This document shows, in pieces, positions 1 to 7,354 of a DNA stretch of 64,000 bases. The position numbers and the translations under genes are program-made. The notes beneath the pieces are model-generated. The model ran no database searches. It saw nothing but the letters and a program-made list of their open reading frames with translations, and was not told the DNA's origin. This DNA is from Alphaproteobacteria bacterium (GTDB taxonomy: Bacteria > Myxococcota_A > UBA796 > CAJQPC01), in NCBI GenBank assembly GCA_020632795.1, contig JACKEV010000015.1, positions 334,112 to 398,111 on the forward strand, written 5' to 3'. The first letter of the stretch is position 1, and each line of letters begins with the position of its first letter.

Positions 1-528
1 GTCGTTGTCGACCGCGTCGTCGCACAGCTCGTCGGCGTCGGGGTTGACGTCCTCGCTGGCGTCGTCGCAGTCGCCGCCGGCCTCGATGTAGCCGGCAGGG
101 GGGGCGCACTCGGCGCGGGTGTCCTCGGGGTCACCGAAGCCGTCGCCGTCCCGGTCCCGATACCAGATGTGGCCGCAGACCGGCAGGGTCACCCGGGCGG
201 CCCCGGCGGCGTCCTGGGGGTCGCGGACCTCCAGGGTGACCTCGATCTCCGTCAGCTCCCCGTCGACCTCGACCTCGCAGGTGGTCACGCCGTCGTCGTC
301 GGGCGGCGCCGCGTCGCAGACCACCACGCCGTCGACGAGCCACTGGGCGAGCAGGCTGGAGGTGCTGTGGTCGGGGTCGCTGACCGCCCCGCGCAGGCTG
401 AGGGCCTCGCCGCCGCTGACCTCGTCGCCGTCGTCGTGGGAGGTGATCTGCGCCTCCGGGTCGGCGTTGAAGGCCTTGACGGTGTGGTCACTGCAGCCCA
501 GGGCGAAGAGCAGGACGAGGCGGGACAT
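1..528 (-). CDS. MopE-like Asp-rich lipoprotein, partial (C-terminus off window)
   Basis: The gene reads from an ATG at 526-528 leftward and stays open for 176 codons to the window edge, so the C-terminus is missing. The N-terminus MSRLVLLFALGC is a short lipoprotein signal with a lipobox cysteine at residue 12, so an outer-surface or periplasmic lipid-anchored protein is expected. Residues about 25-110 look like a beta-rich Ig/PKD-type segment. From about residue 120 comes a calcium-loop-like string (DRDGDGFGDPED), then a Cys, a P-x-GY motif, GGDCDD and the NPDADELCDD signature of MopE-type putative metal-binding repeats, common in myxobacterial surface proteins. The unseen part may carry more repeats. 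The family call is firm; ligand and function are not known. Confidence 0.8.
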   Translation of the reverse strand, partial: MSRLVLLFALGCSDHTVKAFNADPEAQITSHDDGDEVSGGEALSLRGAVSDPDHSTSSLLAQWLVDGVVVCDAAPPDDDGVTTCEVEVDGELTEIEVTLEVRDPQDAAGAARVTLPVCGHIWYRDRDGDGFGDPEDTRAECAPPAGYIEAGGDCDDASEDVNPDADELCDDAVDND

Positions 529-604
529 CGGGGCTCCGGTCAGAACATGACCGATCATGCCATGACAACGGGGGCGTCCGCAGAGGCGGGGTTATGGAGG
601 GGCC

Positions 605-1189
605 ATGCGCGACGTCGACGAGAAGCTGCATCAGGCCATCCGCATGAAGGACCTGGGCGCCGTGGGCGACGCCCTGGCGCTGGGGGCCTCCCCCGACGCG
701 GCGTGGTCGCTGTCCTGGGGTACGATGGTGGCCCACGCCGCCATGTCGGGCACGGCCGAGGTGCTGGCGCGCCTGCTCAAGGCCGGGGGCTCGCCCGACC
801 GGATCGAGGGCGTGCTCCCCGCGCCGCTGGACATGGCGATGCGGTCCACCCTGGAGTGGCGGGCCAAGGCCCGGCTGCTGCTGGACGCCGGGGCCTCGCC
901 CGACGGGGTCTCGGCGCTCACCAACGCAGCGCAGAAGGTCGACCAGCACGCGGTCGAGGCGGTGAAGCTCCTGCTGGACGCCGGGGCAGACCCCGACCGC
1001 GTCGAGCCCGGCAGCCACTGGACCGCCCTTACCTGTGCGGTGTGCAGCGAGAACGCGCCCCTCGCCGCGCTGCTCGTCGACCACGGCGCGCGGGCGGACG
1101 TGCCCATCCGCTTCGACACCGTCCAGGCCCAGCTCACCCGGGGCATGACTGCGTGGCACATCGGCCTGGCCTGCGCGGCATGGCCGTGA
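605..1189 (+). CDS. Ankyrin-repeat protein
   Basis: A 194-residue cytoplasmic protein with no signal peptide. Ankyrin-type helical pairs run through most of the length: LHQAIRMKDLGAVGDALALG near the N-terminus, then repeated 'L(L)LDAGASPDG' and 'LLLDAGADPDR' loops around residues 98 and 125, and LLVDHGARADV near 155. Ankyrin repeats mediate protein-protein contact, so no enzymatic role is implied. A strong ribosome site (GGAGGGG, six to seven bases away) precedes the ATG. Its TGA overlaps the ATG of the next gene (TGATG at 1187-1191), so the two are translationally coupled and may act together. The partner is unknown. Confidence 0.8.
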   Translation: MRDVDEKLHQAIRMKDLGAVGDALALGASPDAAWSLSWGTMVAHAAMSGTAEVLARLLKAGGSPDRIEGVLPAPLDMAMRSTLEWRAKARLLLDAGASPDGVSALTNAAQKVDQHAVEAVKLLLDAGADPDRVEPGSHWTALTCAVCSENAPLAALLVDHGARADVPIRFDTVQAQLTRGMTAWHIGLACAAWP

Positions 1190-1572
1190 TGCAGGAGATC
1201 CTCGACACCCTGACGCGCAGCAGCGCCCGCCCCGCCGGCCCGGCGCTCACCGCGGGGCTCCTGATCGGCCGCTGGGGGGTGGACCTCGTCCGCTGGGCGT
1301 CCCCGGACGGCTCGTGCGAGGTGGGCCGGGACGACGACGAGGACGGCGTCGTGGTCGGGCAACTCGACTTCACAGCGGACGGCGACGTGGGCGGCGAGCT
1401 GAGTGGGGAGGACGTCGAGGGGCGCTGGACGCTGCGCGACGGCGCGCTCAAGCTGGCGTTGGAGATGCCCGGCCCGGCCGAGGCGACCTGGCATCGGCAC
1501 CTCCAGCGACTCGATCTGGCGCTGGAGGATGATGCGTATCCGAGGGCCTACGGGCTGAAGCGCGAGGGCTAG
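1189..1572 (+). CDS. Hypothetical small protein coupled to the ankyrin gene
   Basis: A 127-residue product if translation starts at the ATG in the TGATG overlap with the ankyrin gene; an ATG nine bases upstream (1180) is in the same frame. The N-terminal 25 residues are helical, followed by alternating hydrophobic/acidic beta-strand-like segments (GQLDFTADGDVGGELSGED). There is no signal peptide, transmembrane segment or recognised motif. Coding is supported by strong third-position GC bias and by coupling to a credible neighbour. Its stop lies within the stop of the convergent rhomboid gene (overlap 1569-1572). Function is not recognised. Confidence 0.65.
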   Translation: MQEILDTLTRSSARPAGPALTAGLLIGRWGVDLVRWASPDGSCEVGRDDDEDGVVVGQLDFTADGDVGGELSGEDVEGRWTLRDGALKLALEMPGPAEATWHRHLQRLDLALEDDAYPRAYGLKREG

Positions 1573-2537
1573 CCCGTCAGGGCCCGCAGCGCTGCCTCGG
1601 CCTGGCGCGCGGTCTCGGTGCCCGGGGCCAGCTCCGCCGCGGAGACGAGGTGGTGGTAGGCCGCCACCGGCTGGCCCTGCTGCATCAAGGAGAGGCCCAT
1701 CTGCAGGCGGGCGCGGGCGAGCTGCTCCGGGGACGCACCCCGGCGGGCATCGCGTAGAGCCGCCGCGCCGTCGTCCCGCGGCTCGCCCCCCGGGCGCCGC
1801 CAGCCCGCCCGCTCCCCGAGCCAAGCCAGGCCCAGGCCCGCCAGGAAGCCGCCCAGGTGCGCCCCGTAGGCCACCCCGCCGCCGGCCCCACCCAGCAGCG
1901 GAAGCAGGTTGTCGATGACCACGAACACCCCCAGCACGATGCGGGCGTTGACGTGGATGGTGCGAAACAGGATCGGGAACAGCGCGACGAAGACCTTCAC
2001 CACGTTGCGCGGGAACAGCAGGAAGTAGAAGCCCAGCACCCCGGAGATCGCCCCCGACGCGCCCACCAGGGGGACCATCGAGCCCGGGTCCAGCGCGGCG
2101 AAAGCCAGGGTCGCGCAGACTCCGGTGAGCAGGTACGCGAGCAGGTAGGGGACCCGCCCCAGCCGATGCTCCACGTTGTCCCCATAGATCCACAGGAACA
2201 GCATGTTGCCGGCGAGGTGCCCCAGCCCCCCGTGCAGGAACAGCGAGGCGAACAGGTCGTCGACCGCCGGGGCCCCGGGCTTGAAGCCGTGCTCGAACAC
2301 GAAGAGGTCGTAGGCGCTGAGCTGGCGGACGAAGTCCTGCAGGGTCACGCCGGGCGGGAGCTGGTGGGCCACCGCGTCGACGTAGGCGCGCAGGGCGGGG
2401 TCGGCGGGGTCGGGGGCCAGCGCGGTGAGCGGCAGGCTGATCAGCAGGTAGACCGCCACGTTCGCCGCGATGAGCAGCCAGGTCACCCAGGCGACGTAGC
2501 CCTTGGGGTTGGGGAAGTCTCCGATGGGCAGGAACAC
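1569..2537 (-). CDS. Rhomboid-family intramembrane serine protease
   Basis: A 322-residue polytopic membrane protein. The first helix (VAWVTWLLIAANVAVYLLI) is followed by a periplasmic loop, then the HGGLGHLAGNMLFLWIYGDN block, the catalytic GASGAISG (Ser161) in a glycine-rich helix, and AHLGG (His227) in the last core helix, forming the Ser-His dyad of rhomboids. The roughly 80 C-terminal residues after the membrane core are soluble and helical and resemble a TPR-like hairpin (MGLSLMQQGQPVAAYHHL). Start is GTG with GGAGG six bases upstream. Rhomboids cleave transmembrane substrates within the bilayer; the substrate here is unknown. It stands alone between a convergent and a co-directional gene. 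Confidence 0.92.
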   Translation of the reverse strand: MFLPIGDFPNPKGYVAWVTWLLIAANVAVYLLISLPLTALAPDPADPALRAYVDAVAHQLPPGVTLQDFVRQLSAYDLFVFEHGFKPGAPAVDDLFASLFLHGGLGHLAGNMLFLWIYGDNVEHRLGRVPYLLAYLLTGVCATLAFAALDPGSMVPLVGASGAISGVLGFYFLLFPRNVVKVFVALFPILFRTIHVNARIVLGVFVVIDNLLPLLGGAGGGVAYGAHLGGFLAGLGLAWLGERAGWRRPGGEPRDDGAAALRDARRGASPEQLARARLQMGLSLMQQGQPVAAYHHLVSAAELAPGTETARQAEAALRALTG

Positions 2538-2558
2538 GCAGGCCCTCCACCCCTCGCT

Positions 2559-3359
2559 CTAATCACCGCAGACCGGCCCCTGAAGCTCAAAGGTGAAGAA
2601 CACCACGCGCAGGCCCGCCCGCTCGGCGTTCCGGTGGCTGGTGGAGCCGAACGCCGTGTCGGTGATGACCCACCGGCACCCCAGGGCCCCGGCGTCCTGG
2701 ATCCGGCGCGCCAGCAGCGCGGCGTGGCAGCCCTTTCGGCGGTGGTCGGGGTGGGTCTGGGCGTTGCCGAGCCAGGCCAGGCCCTCGGCGACGAAGGTGG
2801 TCGCCATCGCCACGGGCTCCCCCGCCCGCTCGGCGAGGTAGAGGTGGAAGGCCGGGTCGAGCTGGGCCTCGGCGCGGCGGGCGCGGACCGCTGGCGGGAT
2901 GGGCGCGGGGTCCTCGAGCTGCCAGAGGTCGAAGACGGCGTCCAGGTCGGCGCGGCCGGCGCGGCGCACGGTCACCCCTGGGGGCGTAGCCGGCGCCCGG
3001 TCGGGCATCGTGGCCAGGACCACGTCGCTGCGCACCAGCCCGAAGCCGCGCGCCGCGAGGGCCTCCAGCAGCGCAGGCGTGGCCCGGTCGGGGGTGAGCG
3101 TGAGGTGGCAACGACCGGGGGCGTACCAGGCCAGCAGAGCGTCGAGGTCGGGGAGCCCCTCTTCCGAAAAGCCGATGACGCGGTTGTAGTAGGGCTCCGG
3201 CCAGCTTCGGCCGCGCAGCGCGGTGGCGCCCCCGAAGCGGCGCTCCTCCAGGGCGCTGTCGGGGAGCCGGAGGGAGCGCCGGGTGTGGAGGCGGGTGTAA
3301 GCCAGATCCGCCGCGGAGAAGCTCTGCATGGCGGCGGCGTCGAAGGAGGGTGGGGGCAT
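2559..3359 (-). CDS. GNAT-family N-acetyltransferase
   Basis: A 266-residue soluble protein. The C-terminal half (from about residue 128, GVTVRRAGRADLDAVFDLW) has the GNAT fold order: the VAMATTFVAEGLAWLGNAQT strand pair, then the acetyl-CoA loop HPDHRRKGCHAALLAR (motif A, variant of R/Q-x-x-G-x-G/A), then a late strand with TDTAFGSTSHRNAERAG. The N-terminal roughly 125 residues resemble a degenerate second GNAT-like module (APGRCHLTLTPDRATPALLE). Acceptor substrate cannot be told. The ATG at 3357-3359 has no clear ribosome site; an internal ATG at residue 11 is an alternative start. It lies 21 bases upstream of the rhomboid gene on the same strand. Confidence 0.85.
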   Translation of the reverse strand: MPPPSFDAAAMQSFSAADLAYTRLHTRRSLRLPDSALEERRFGGATALRGRSWPEPYYNRVIGFSEEGLPDLDALLAWYAPGRCHLTLTPDRATPALLEALAARGFGLVRSDVVLATMPDRAPATPPGVTVRRAGRADLDAVFDLWQLEDPAPIPPAVRARRAEAQLDPAFHLYLAERAGEPVAMATTFVAEGLAWLGNAQTHPDHRRKGCHAALLARRIQDAGALGCRWVITDTAFGSTSHRNAERAGLRVVFFTFELQGPVCGD

Positions 3360-3406
3360 GCCCGGGAGGGTAGCGCGCCGGATCGGCCCCCGATACAGGA
3401 GGCGCC

Positions 3407-4204
3407 ATGCTCGCTGCCATCCTGCTGGGGATCCTCCAAGGCCTCACCGAGTTCCTGCCGGTGTCCAGCTCCGGGCACCTCGTGCTGTTCCAGCAGTGGC
3501 TGCACGTGCCCGGCGACCACATCCTGTTCGACCTCGTCGTGCACATCGGCACGCTGGTCCCCATCCTGTTCGTCTACCGGGAGGATCTGCTGCGCATGCT
3601 GCGGGCGCCCCTGGACGAGAAGGGCCCGCTCTCCGAGCGCCCCGGCACCCGGCTGCTGCTGCTGATCGTGCTGGCCAGCGTGCCCACGGCGCTGATCGGT
3701 CTGAGCCTGAAGGACGCCTTCGAGGTCATGTTCGCCGACCCGGCCTGGCTCACGTTGACCTTCTTCATCACCGGCGTGCTGCTCATCCTGACCCGGTACG
3801 CCGCCCAGGGGAAGACCGACGAGACGAGCATGCTGTGGTGGCAGGCGGTGGCGCTGGGCGTCGCCCAGGGGCTGGCCATCGCGCCGGGCATCTCGCGCTC
3901 GGGGACCACGATCGCGGTCGCGCTCTTCCTGGGCATGAAGCGGGAGTACGCCGCGCGCTTCTCCTTCCTGATGTCCATCCCCGCCATCTCCGGGGCCTTC
4001 CTGCTCAAGGCCCGGGACGCCGACCCCACGCAGATCGACGTCGGGGTCATGGCGGCGGGGGCGCTGGCCTCGCTGGTGGCGGGCTACTTCGCCCTCATCG
4101 TCCTCATCAAGCTGGTCAAGCAGGGCGACTTCTCCAAGTTCGCCTGGTACGTCTGGATCATGGCCGTCGTCGCGGGGGTCATGGCCTGGCGCGCGGCGGC
4201 TTGA
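3407..4204 (+). CDS. uppP: Undecaprenyl-diphosphatase UppP
   Basis: A 265-residue inner-membrane protein of normal family length. It dephosphorylates undecaprenyl pyrophosphate outside the membrane, recycling the lipid carrier for peptidoglycan and other polymers; overproduction gives bacitracin resistance. The first motif, QGLTEFLPVSSSGHL (residues 11-25, catalytic Glu), and the second, APGISRSGTTIA, are both intact, with about seven to eight hydrophobic helices around them. Ribosome site AGGAGG lies five bases before the ATG. It is transcribed away from the GNAT gene and is followed by tRNA-Trp 37 bases later. Confidence 0.97.
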   Translation: MLAAILLGILQGLTEFLPVSSSGHLVLFQQWLHVPGDHILFDLVVHIGTLVPILFVYREDLLRMLRAPLDEKGPLSERPGTRLLLLIVLASVPTALIGLSLKDAFEVMFADPAWLTLTFFITGVLLILTRYAAQGKTDETSMLWWQAVALGVAQGLAIAPGISRSGTTIAVALFLGMKREYAARFSFLMSIPAISGAFLLKARDADPTQIDVGVMAAGALASLVAGYFALIVLIKLVKQGDFSKFAWYVWIMAVVAGVMAWRAAA

Positions 4205-4241
4205 CCGCCCCCCGCGGACGCAATAGGTTCCAACGGCCCGC

Positions 4242-4317
4242 AGGGGTATAGCTCAGTTGGTAGAGCAGCTGATTCCAAATCAGCAGGTCGGGGGTTCGAG
4301 TCCCTCTGCCCCTGCCA
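4242..4317 (+). tRNA. trnW: tRNA-Trp (anticodon CCA)
   Basis: A 76-base cloverleaf can be folded by eye. The acceptor stem pairs AGGGGTA with TGCCCCT (one G-T). D-arm is GCTC/GAGC, anticodon stem GCTGA/TCAGC around the seven-base loop TTCCAAA (anticodon CCA), and T-arm GGGGG/CCCTC around TTCGAGT. The 3' CCA is encoded. Decodes UGG. Confidence 0.97.
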
Positions 4318-4325
4318 TCCTCCTC

Positions 4326-4354
4326 AAGGCCTCGGCGCTCGCCGGGGCCTTTCT
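4326..4354 (+). terminator. Intrinsic terminator after tRNA-Trp
   Basis: AAGGCC (4326-4331) pairs with GGCCTT (4346-4351) and an inner CGGC/GCCG extends the stem around a GCTC loop; the 3' side runs into TTTCTT. It sits nine bases after the tRNA. Confidence 0.8.
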
Positions 4355-4442
4355 TCGTCCGGGGGCCCGGGGAGTTTCGCGAATCGTCACCTCGCCCGGG
4401 CACCAGCGGCCTATCTTCACCTCCACCCCCGTGGAGGCCAGC

Positions 4443-5513
4443 ATGTCCGCGCTTCGAATCATCTACCGCGTCGTCCGCGTCCGCTACACCGGCGAGAGCA
4501 TCGGCCGCGACTGGTCGTTCTTCATCCACACAGGCGCGGGCCTGGTGCGCTTCGACGCCCGCCTCAACCTGGGCGCCAACGACCGGACCCGCCGCGTGGT
4601 GGGCGTGCGCGAGGTCGAGGCCGAGGGCGCGGTCGAGGAGCGCTGGTGGGTCTCGGCGCTCGAGCGGGACCCCTCCTGGTCCGACAACGGCGTGAGCCTG
4701 GAGACGCCGGTGGCCTTCTACGCGGGCGAAGGCGTGGATGTCAGCCGGTCCTTCAACCTCACCGTGCACGAGCGCGTCTTCGGCAGCAAGGAGGCGCAGC
4801 TCGAGGTGTGGCTGGAGGCCCGAGTCGTCTCCACCAACGGCGACGCCCCGGCGCTGGACGCCGAGGTCGTGGACACGCTGCCCGATCCGGCCGCCTGGCC
4901 CTCCCGCGTGGCTGGCGCCCTGCCCGCCCATTTCCGGGCCGAGGCCGAGGGCGTCTCGGGCCCCGTCGCCGTGGAGGCGCGGGAGACCCTGCGCGTGACG
5001 GCGGCCTCCGAGGTCGAGGGCACGGAGGCCGAGGTCTTCAAGACCTTCCTGACGACGTTCACCTGGGCGGGAGACCCCCTGGGCTTCACCCCGACCCTGG
5101 TGCTCTACGAGGTGCGCAGCCCCAATCAGGAGCGCATCTGGGCCTCCAGGAACAGCTCCATGGGCCGCCGGACCCAGGAGCGCATCGCCGGGACCCTGGC
5201 CGAGGCCCTGCCGCCCTTGAGCGCGCAGAACGAGGGCTTCGCCCAGCTCGACTCGGCGGTGACCCACCTGCTGGCCGAGGCGAACACCGGGACCCTCGGC
5301 CCCCGGGCCTCTGCGCTGTCTGCGGTCGTCGCCGCGCTGGTCGAGGACGCCCCCGACCGCGCGCCCGTGGACCGGACCCTGCTCCAGCGGACCAGCTACA
5401 TCGACGACTACTCGGGCTGCTGGACCTTCGCGATGTTCGTGGACCCGATGATCCTCCGGGGCCCGGACGAGCGGGTGTGGCTGCTGGTGTGGACGGACGG
5501 CTGGGTGGAGTGA
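4443..5513 (+). CDS. Hypothetical protein, 356 residues
   Basis: The start is the ATG after GTGGAGG at 4443; the reading frame extends further upstream only through the tRNA. The product is soluble, with no signal peptide or membrane span. Its first 160 residues alternate short hydrophobic strands and charged loops (RIIYRVVRVRYTGESIGRDW, WSFFIHTGAGLVRFDARLNL) and read like a beta-sandwich. A Ser/Ala-rich helical stretch covers residues about 235-300, and the C-terminus is Trp-rich (VWLLVWTDGWVE). I do not recognise a family. Coding is well supported by GC3 bias and length. It stands alone between the tRNA terminator and a glycosyltransferase gene 29 bases downstream. Confidence 0.75.
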   Translation: MSALRIIYRVVRVRYTGESIGRDWSFFIHTGAGLVRFDARLNLGANDRTRRVVGVREVEAEGAVEERWWVSALERDPSWSDNGVSLETPVAFYAGEGVDVSRSFNLTVHERVFGSKEAQLEVWLEARVVSTNGDAPALDAEVVDTLPDPAAWPSRVAGALPAHFRAEAEGVSGPVAVEARETLRVTAASEVEGTEAEVFKTFLTTFTWAGDPLGFTPTLVLYEVRSPNQERIWASRNSSMGRRTQERIAGTLAEALPPLSAQNEGFAQLDSAVTHLLAEANTGTLGPRASALSAVVAALVEDAPDRAPVDRTLLQRTSYIDDYSGCWTFAMFVDPMILRGPDERVWLLVWTDGWVE

Positions 5514-5542
5514 GGCGCCGAGGGATCTGGTAGAACGGCGTC

Positions 5543-6769
5543 ATGCGCATCCTCCTGTCCTTCAACGGCACCCGCGGCGACGCCCAGCCCGTGGTGGCCC
5601 TGGGCCGCGCCCTCAACGCCGCCGGCCACACCGCTGTGCTCTCCGGGCCCCCGGACTTCCAGGCGTGGGCCGAGGAGCACGGCCTGGACTACCGCCCGCG
5701 GGGGCTCGCCGCGAAGGCGTTCATGCAGCGGGTGGGCCAGGGGCCGTCCCTGGACATCCTGCGCGCCATGCAGGAGATGTACCGCGAGTCCATCGTGAAG
5801 AGCTTCGACGTGGTCCGGGGCCTGGCGGCGGAGGTGGACCTGGTGGTGGGCGCCGGGGTGTGCCTCGCCGAGCGGAGCGCCGCCGAATGCGCCGGGCGCC
5901 CCTACGTCTACCTCAACTACTGCCCCGCGCTGCTGCCCTCGACGAAGCACCCGCCCTCCGGGGTGCCCTGGGAGATCCGGAACCCCACGGTCAACCGCGC
6001 GCTGTGGGCCTTCATGAACGTCTACACCCTGCCCTTCCTGTGGCTGTTCTCCCGGTCGTGGCGGCAGCAGGGCGCGCAGATCAAGCTGGAGGGCATCTTC
6101 CAGAACATGACGGGCGGCCCGCACCGGATCATCGCTGCCGACCCCGAGCTGGCCCCGACGCCCCCGGAGTTCGTCGGCCGGGCCGTGCAGGTGGGCGCCT
6201 TCCACCTCATGCCCGAGGGCCAGCACCTCGACCCGGCGGTGGAGGCCTTCCTGGAGGCCGGGCCGCCGCCGATCTACCTGGGCTTCGGCAGCATGACCAC
6301 CGGCGCCCCGGGCCAGGTCACCGCCTGGGGCGTGAAGGTCGCCGAGCAGCTCGGCTGCCGGATGATCCTGGGCGCGGGCTGGGGCGGCCTGGGCCCCCAG
6401 GAGGTGCCCGCGAACGTCCTGGTCATCGAGTCCGCGCCGCACCTGCTGCTCTTCCCGCGCTGCGCGGGGGCCATCCACCACGGCGGGGCCGGCACCACCG
6501 CCGCCGCCCTGCGCAGCGGCGTCCCCCAGTTCATCGTGCCCCACTTCAAGGATCAGTACTACTTCGGGCACCGCGTCCGCCGGCTGGGGCTGGGGCCGGC
6601 GCCTGTGGTGAACCGCGGGCTGACCCTGAAGAAGCTCCAAGCCGCCGTCGCCGAGATGCTGGAGGACGCCGCGATGGCGTCTGCGGCGCGCGAGGTCGGC
6701 CAGCAGGTCCGCCAGCGGGACGCCCTGGCGCTCGCGATCGAGGCTCTGGAGCAGATCGAGGCGGCTTGA
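5543..6769 (+). CDS. GT1/GT28-like glycosyltransferase (sterol/macrolide UGT type)
   Basis: A 408-residue GT-B enzyme. The N-terminal domain opens with MRILLSFNGTRGDAQPVVAL, the G-x-R-GD-x-x-P signature of UDP-glucose:sterol and antibiotic glycosyltransferases. The C-terminal donor domain begins at about residue 240 (PPIYLGFGSMTT) and carries the SAPHLLLFPRCAGAIHHGGAGTTA-type nucleotide-sugar block, split here as HHGGAGTT, followed by GVPQFIVPHFKDQ. It should transfer a sugar from a UDP- or TDP-sugar to a hydrophobic acceptor such as a sterol-like lipid or secondary metabolite; the acceptor is not predictable. There is no signal peptide. No biosynthetic partner genes lie next to it. Confidence 0.9.
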   Translation: MRILLSFNGTRGDAQPVVALGRALNAAGHTAVLSGPPDFQAWAEEHGLDYRPRGLAAKAFMQRVGQGPSLDILRAMQEMYRESIVKSFDVVRGLAAEVDLVVGAGVCLAERSAAECAGRPYVYLNYCPALLPSTKHPPSGVPWEIRNPTVNRALWAFMNVYTLPFLWLFSRSWRQQGAQIKLEGIFQNMTGGPHRIIAADPELAPTPPEFVGRAVQVGAFHLMPEGQHLDPAVEAFLEAGPPPIYLGFGSMTTGAPGQVTAWGVKVAEQLGCRMILGAGWGGLGPQEVPANVLVIESAPHLLLFPRCAGAIHHGGAGTTAAALRSGVPQFIVPHFKDQYYFGHRVRRLGLGPAPVVNRGLTLKKLQAAVAEMLEDAAMASAAREVGQQVRQRDALALAIEALEQIEAA

Positions 6770-6835
6770 GGCGGCCTTCAGGTTCGCTTCAGGGCAGGGG
6801 GTGACGATAGGCTCCACCCGACAACGGAGCCCCCC

Positions 6836-7354
6836 ATGCCTCTGCTTCTCCTGCTCTCCAACCTCGCCCTGGCGACCGACATCGACTGTGCGGCCCTCTG
6901 CAACGCGCTCGACGCGGTCGAGGAGGACTGCGAGGACACCTACGGCGACGGGCACGACCTGTGCGAGGCCATCGGCGCGGTCGAGGAGACCTGCGACCCC
7001 GAGGACGGCGGCACCACCGCGTCCTGCGACGACCTCTGCGACTGGATCGACGGGCTCGACGACGACTGCGACGCCGAGTACGGCGCGTCCGACCCGATCT
7101 GCCAGGGCCTCGACGCCCTCGCCGAGGACTGCGAGGACGGGAGCTACGTGGGCGACGACGACGATGACGACGCCGCCAGCGACGACGACGACGATGACGA
7201 CGACGACGCCGACGCCGACGATGACGATGACGATGACGATGACGACGACGACGACGGCGTCAGCTCCCTGAGCTGCTCCAGCGCTCCGTCCCACGCGCGC
7301 GCGGGCGTGTTCGCCATGCTGATCGGCCTGTTCGGCTTCGCCCGCCGCCGCTGA
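6836..7354 (+). CDS. Cys/Asp-rich surface protein with MYXO-CTERM-like tail
   Basis: A 172-residue exported protein. The N-terminus (MPLLLLLSNLALA) is a short signal peptide. Residues about 18-100 contain three related segments with paired cysteines (IDCAALCNALDAVEEDCED, DLCDWIDGLDDDCDA, PICQGLDALAEDCED), a likely disulphide-linked helical repeat. Residues 107-140 are almost pure aspartate. The end has a tripartite sorting pattern: cysteine (SLSCSSAP), a hydrophobic helix (GVFAMLIGLFGF) and ARRR, as in MYXO-CTERM-like anchors. The mature protein is extremely acidic and could bind divalent cations. Ribosome site CGGAG precedes the ATG. Function beyond surface anchoring is unknown. Confidence 0.8.
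   Translation: MPLLLLLSNLALATDIDCAALCNALDAVEEDCEDTYGDGHDLCEAIGAVEETCDPEDGGTTASCDDLCDWIDGLDDDCDAEYGASDPICQGLDALAEDCEDGSYVGDDDDDDAASDDDDDDDDDADADDDDDDDDDDDDDGVSSLSCSSAPSHARAGVFAMLIGLFGFARRR
7154..7255 (+). repeat. Asp-codon (GAC/GAT) microsatellite
   Basis: Near-continuous run of GAC and GAT codons with a few GCC interruptions, encoding residues 107-140 of the surface protein. Trinucleotide slippage here would change the length of the Asp tract without breaking the frame. Confidence 0.9.
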
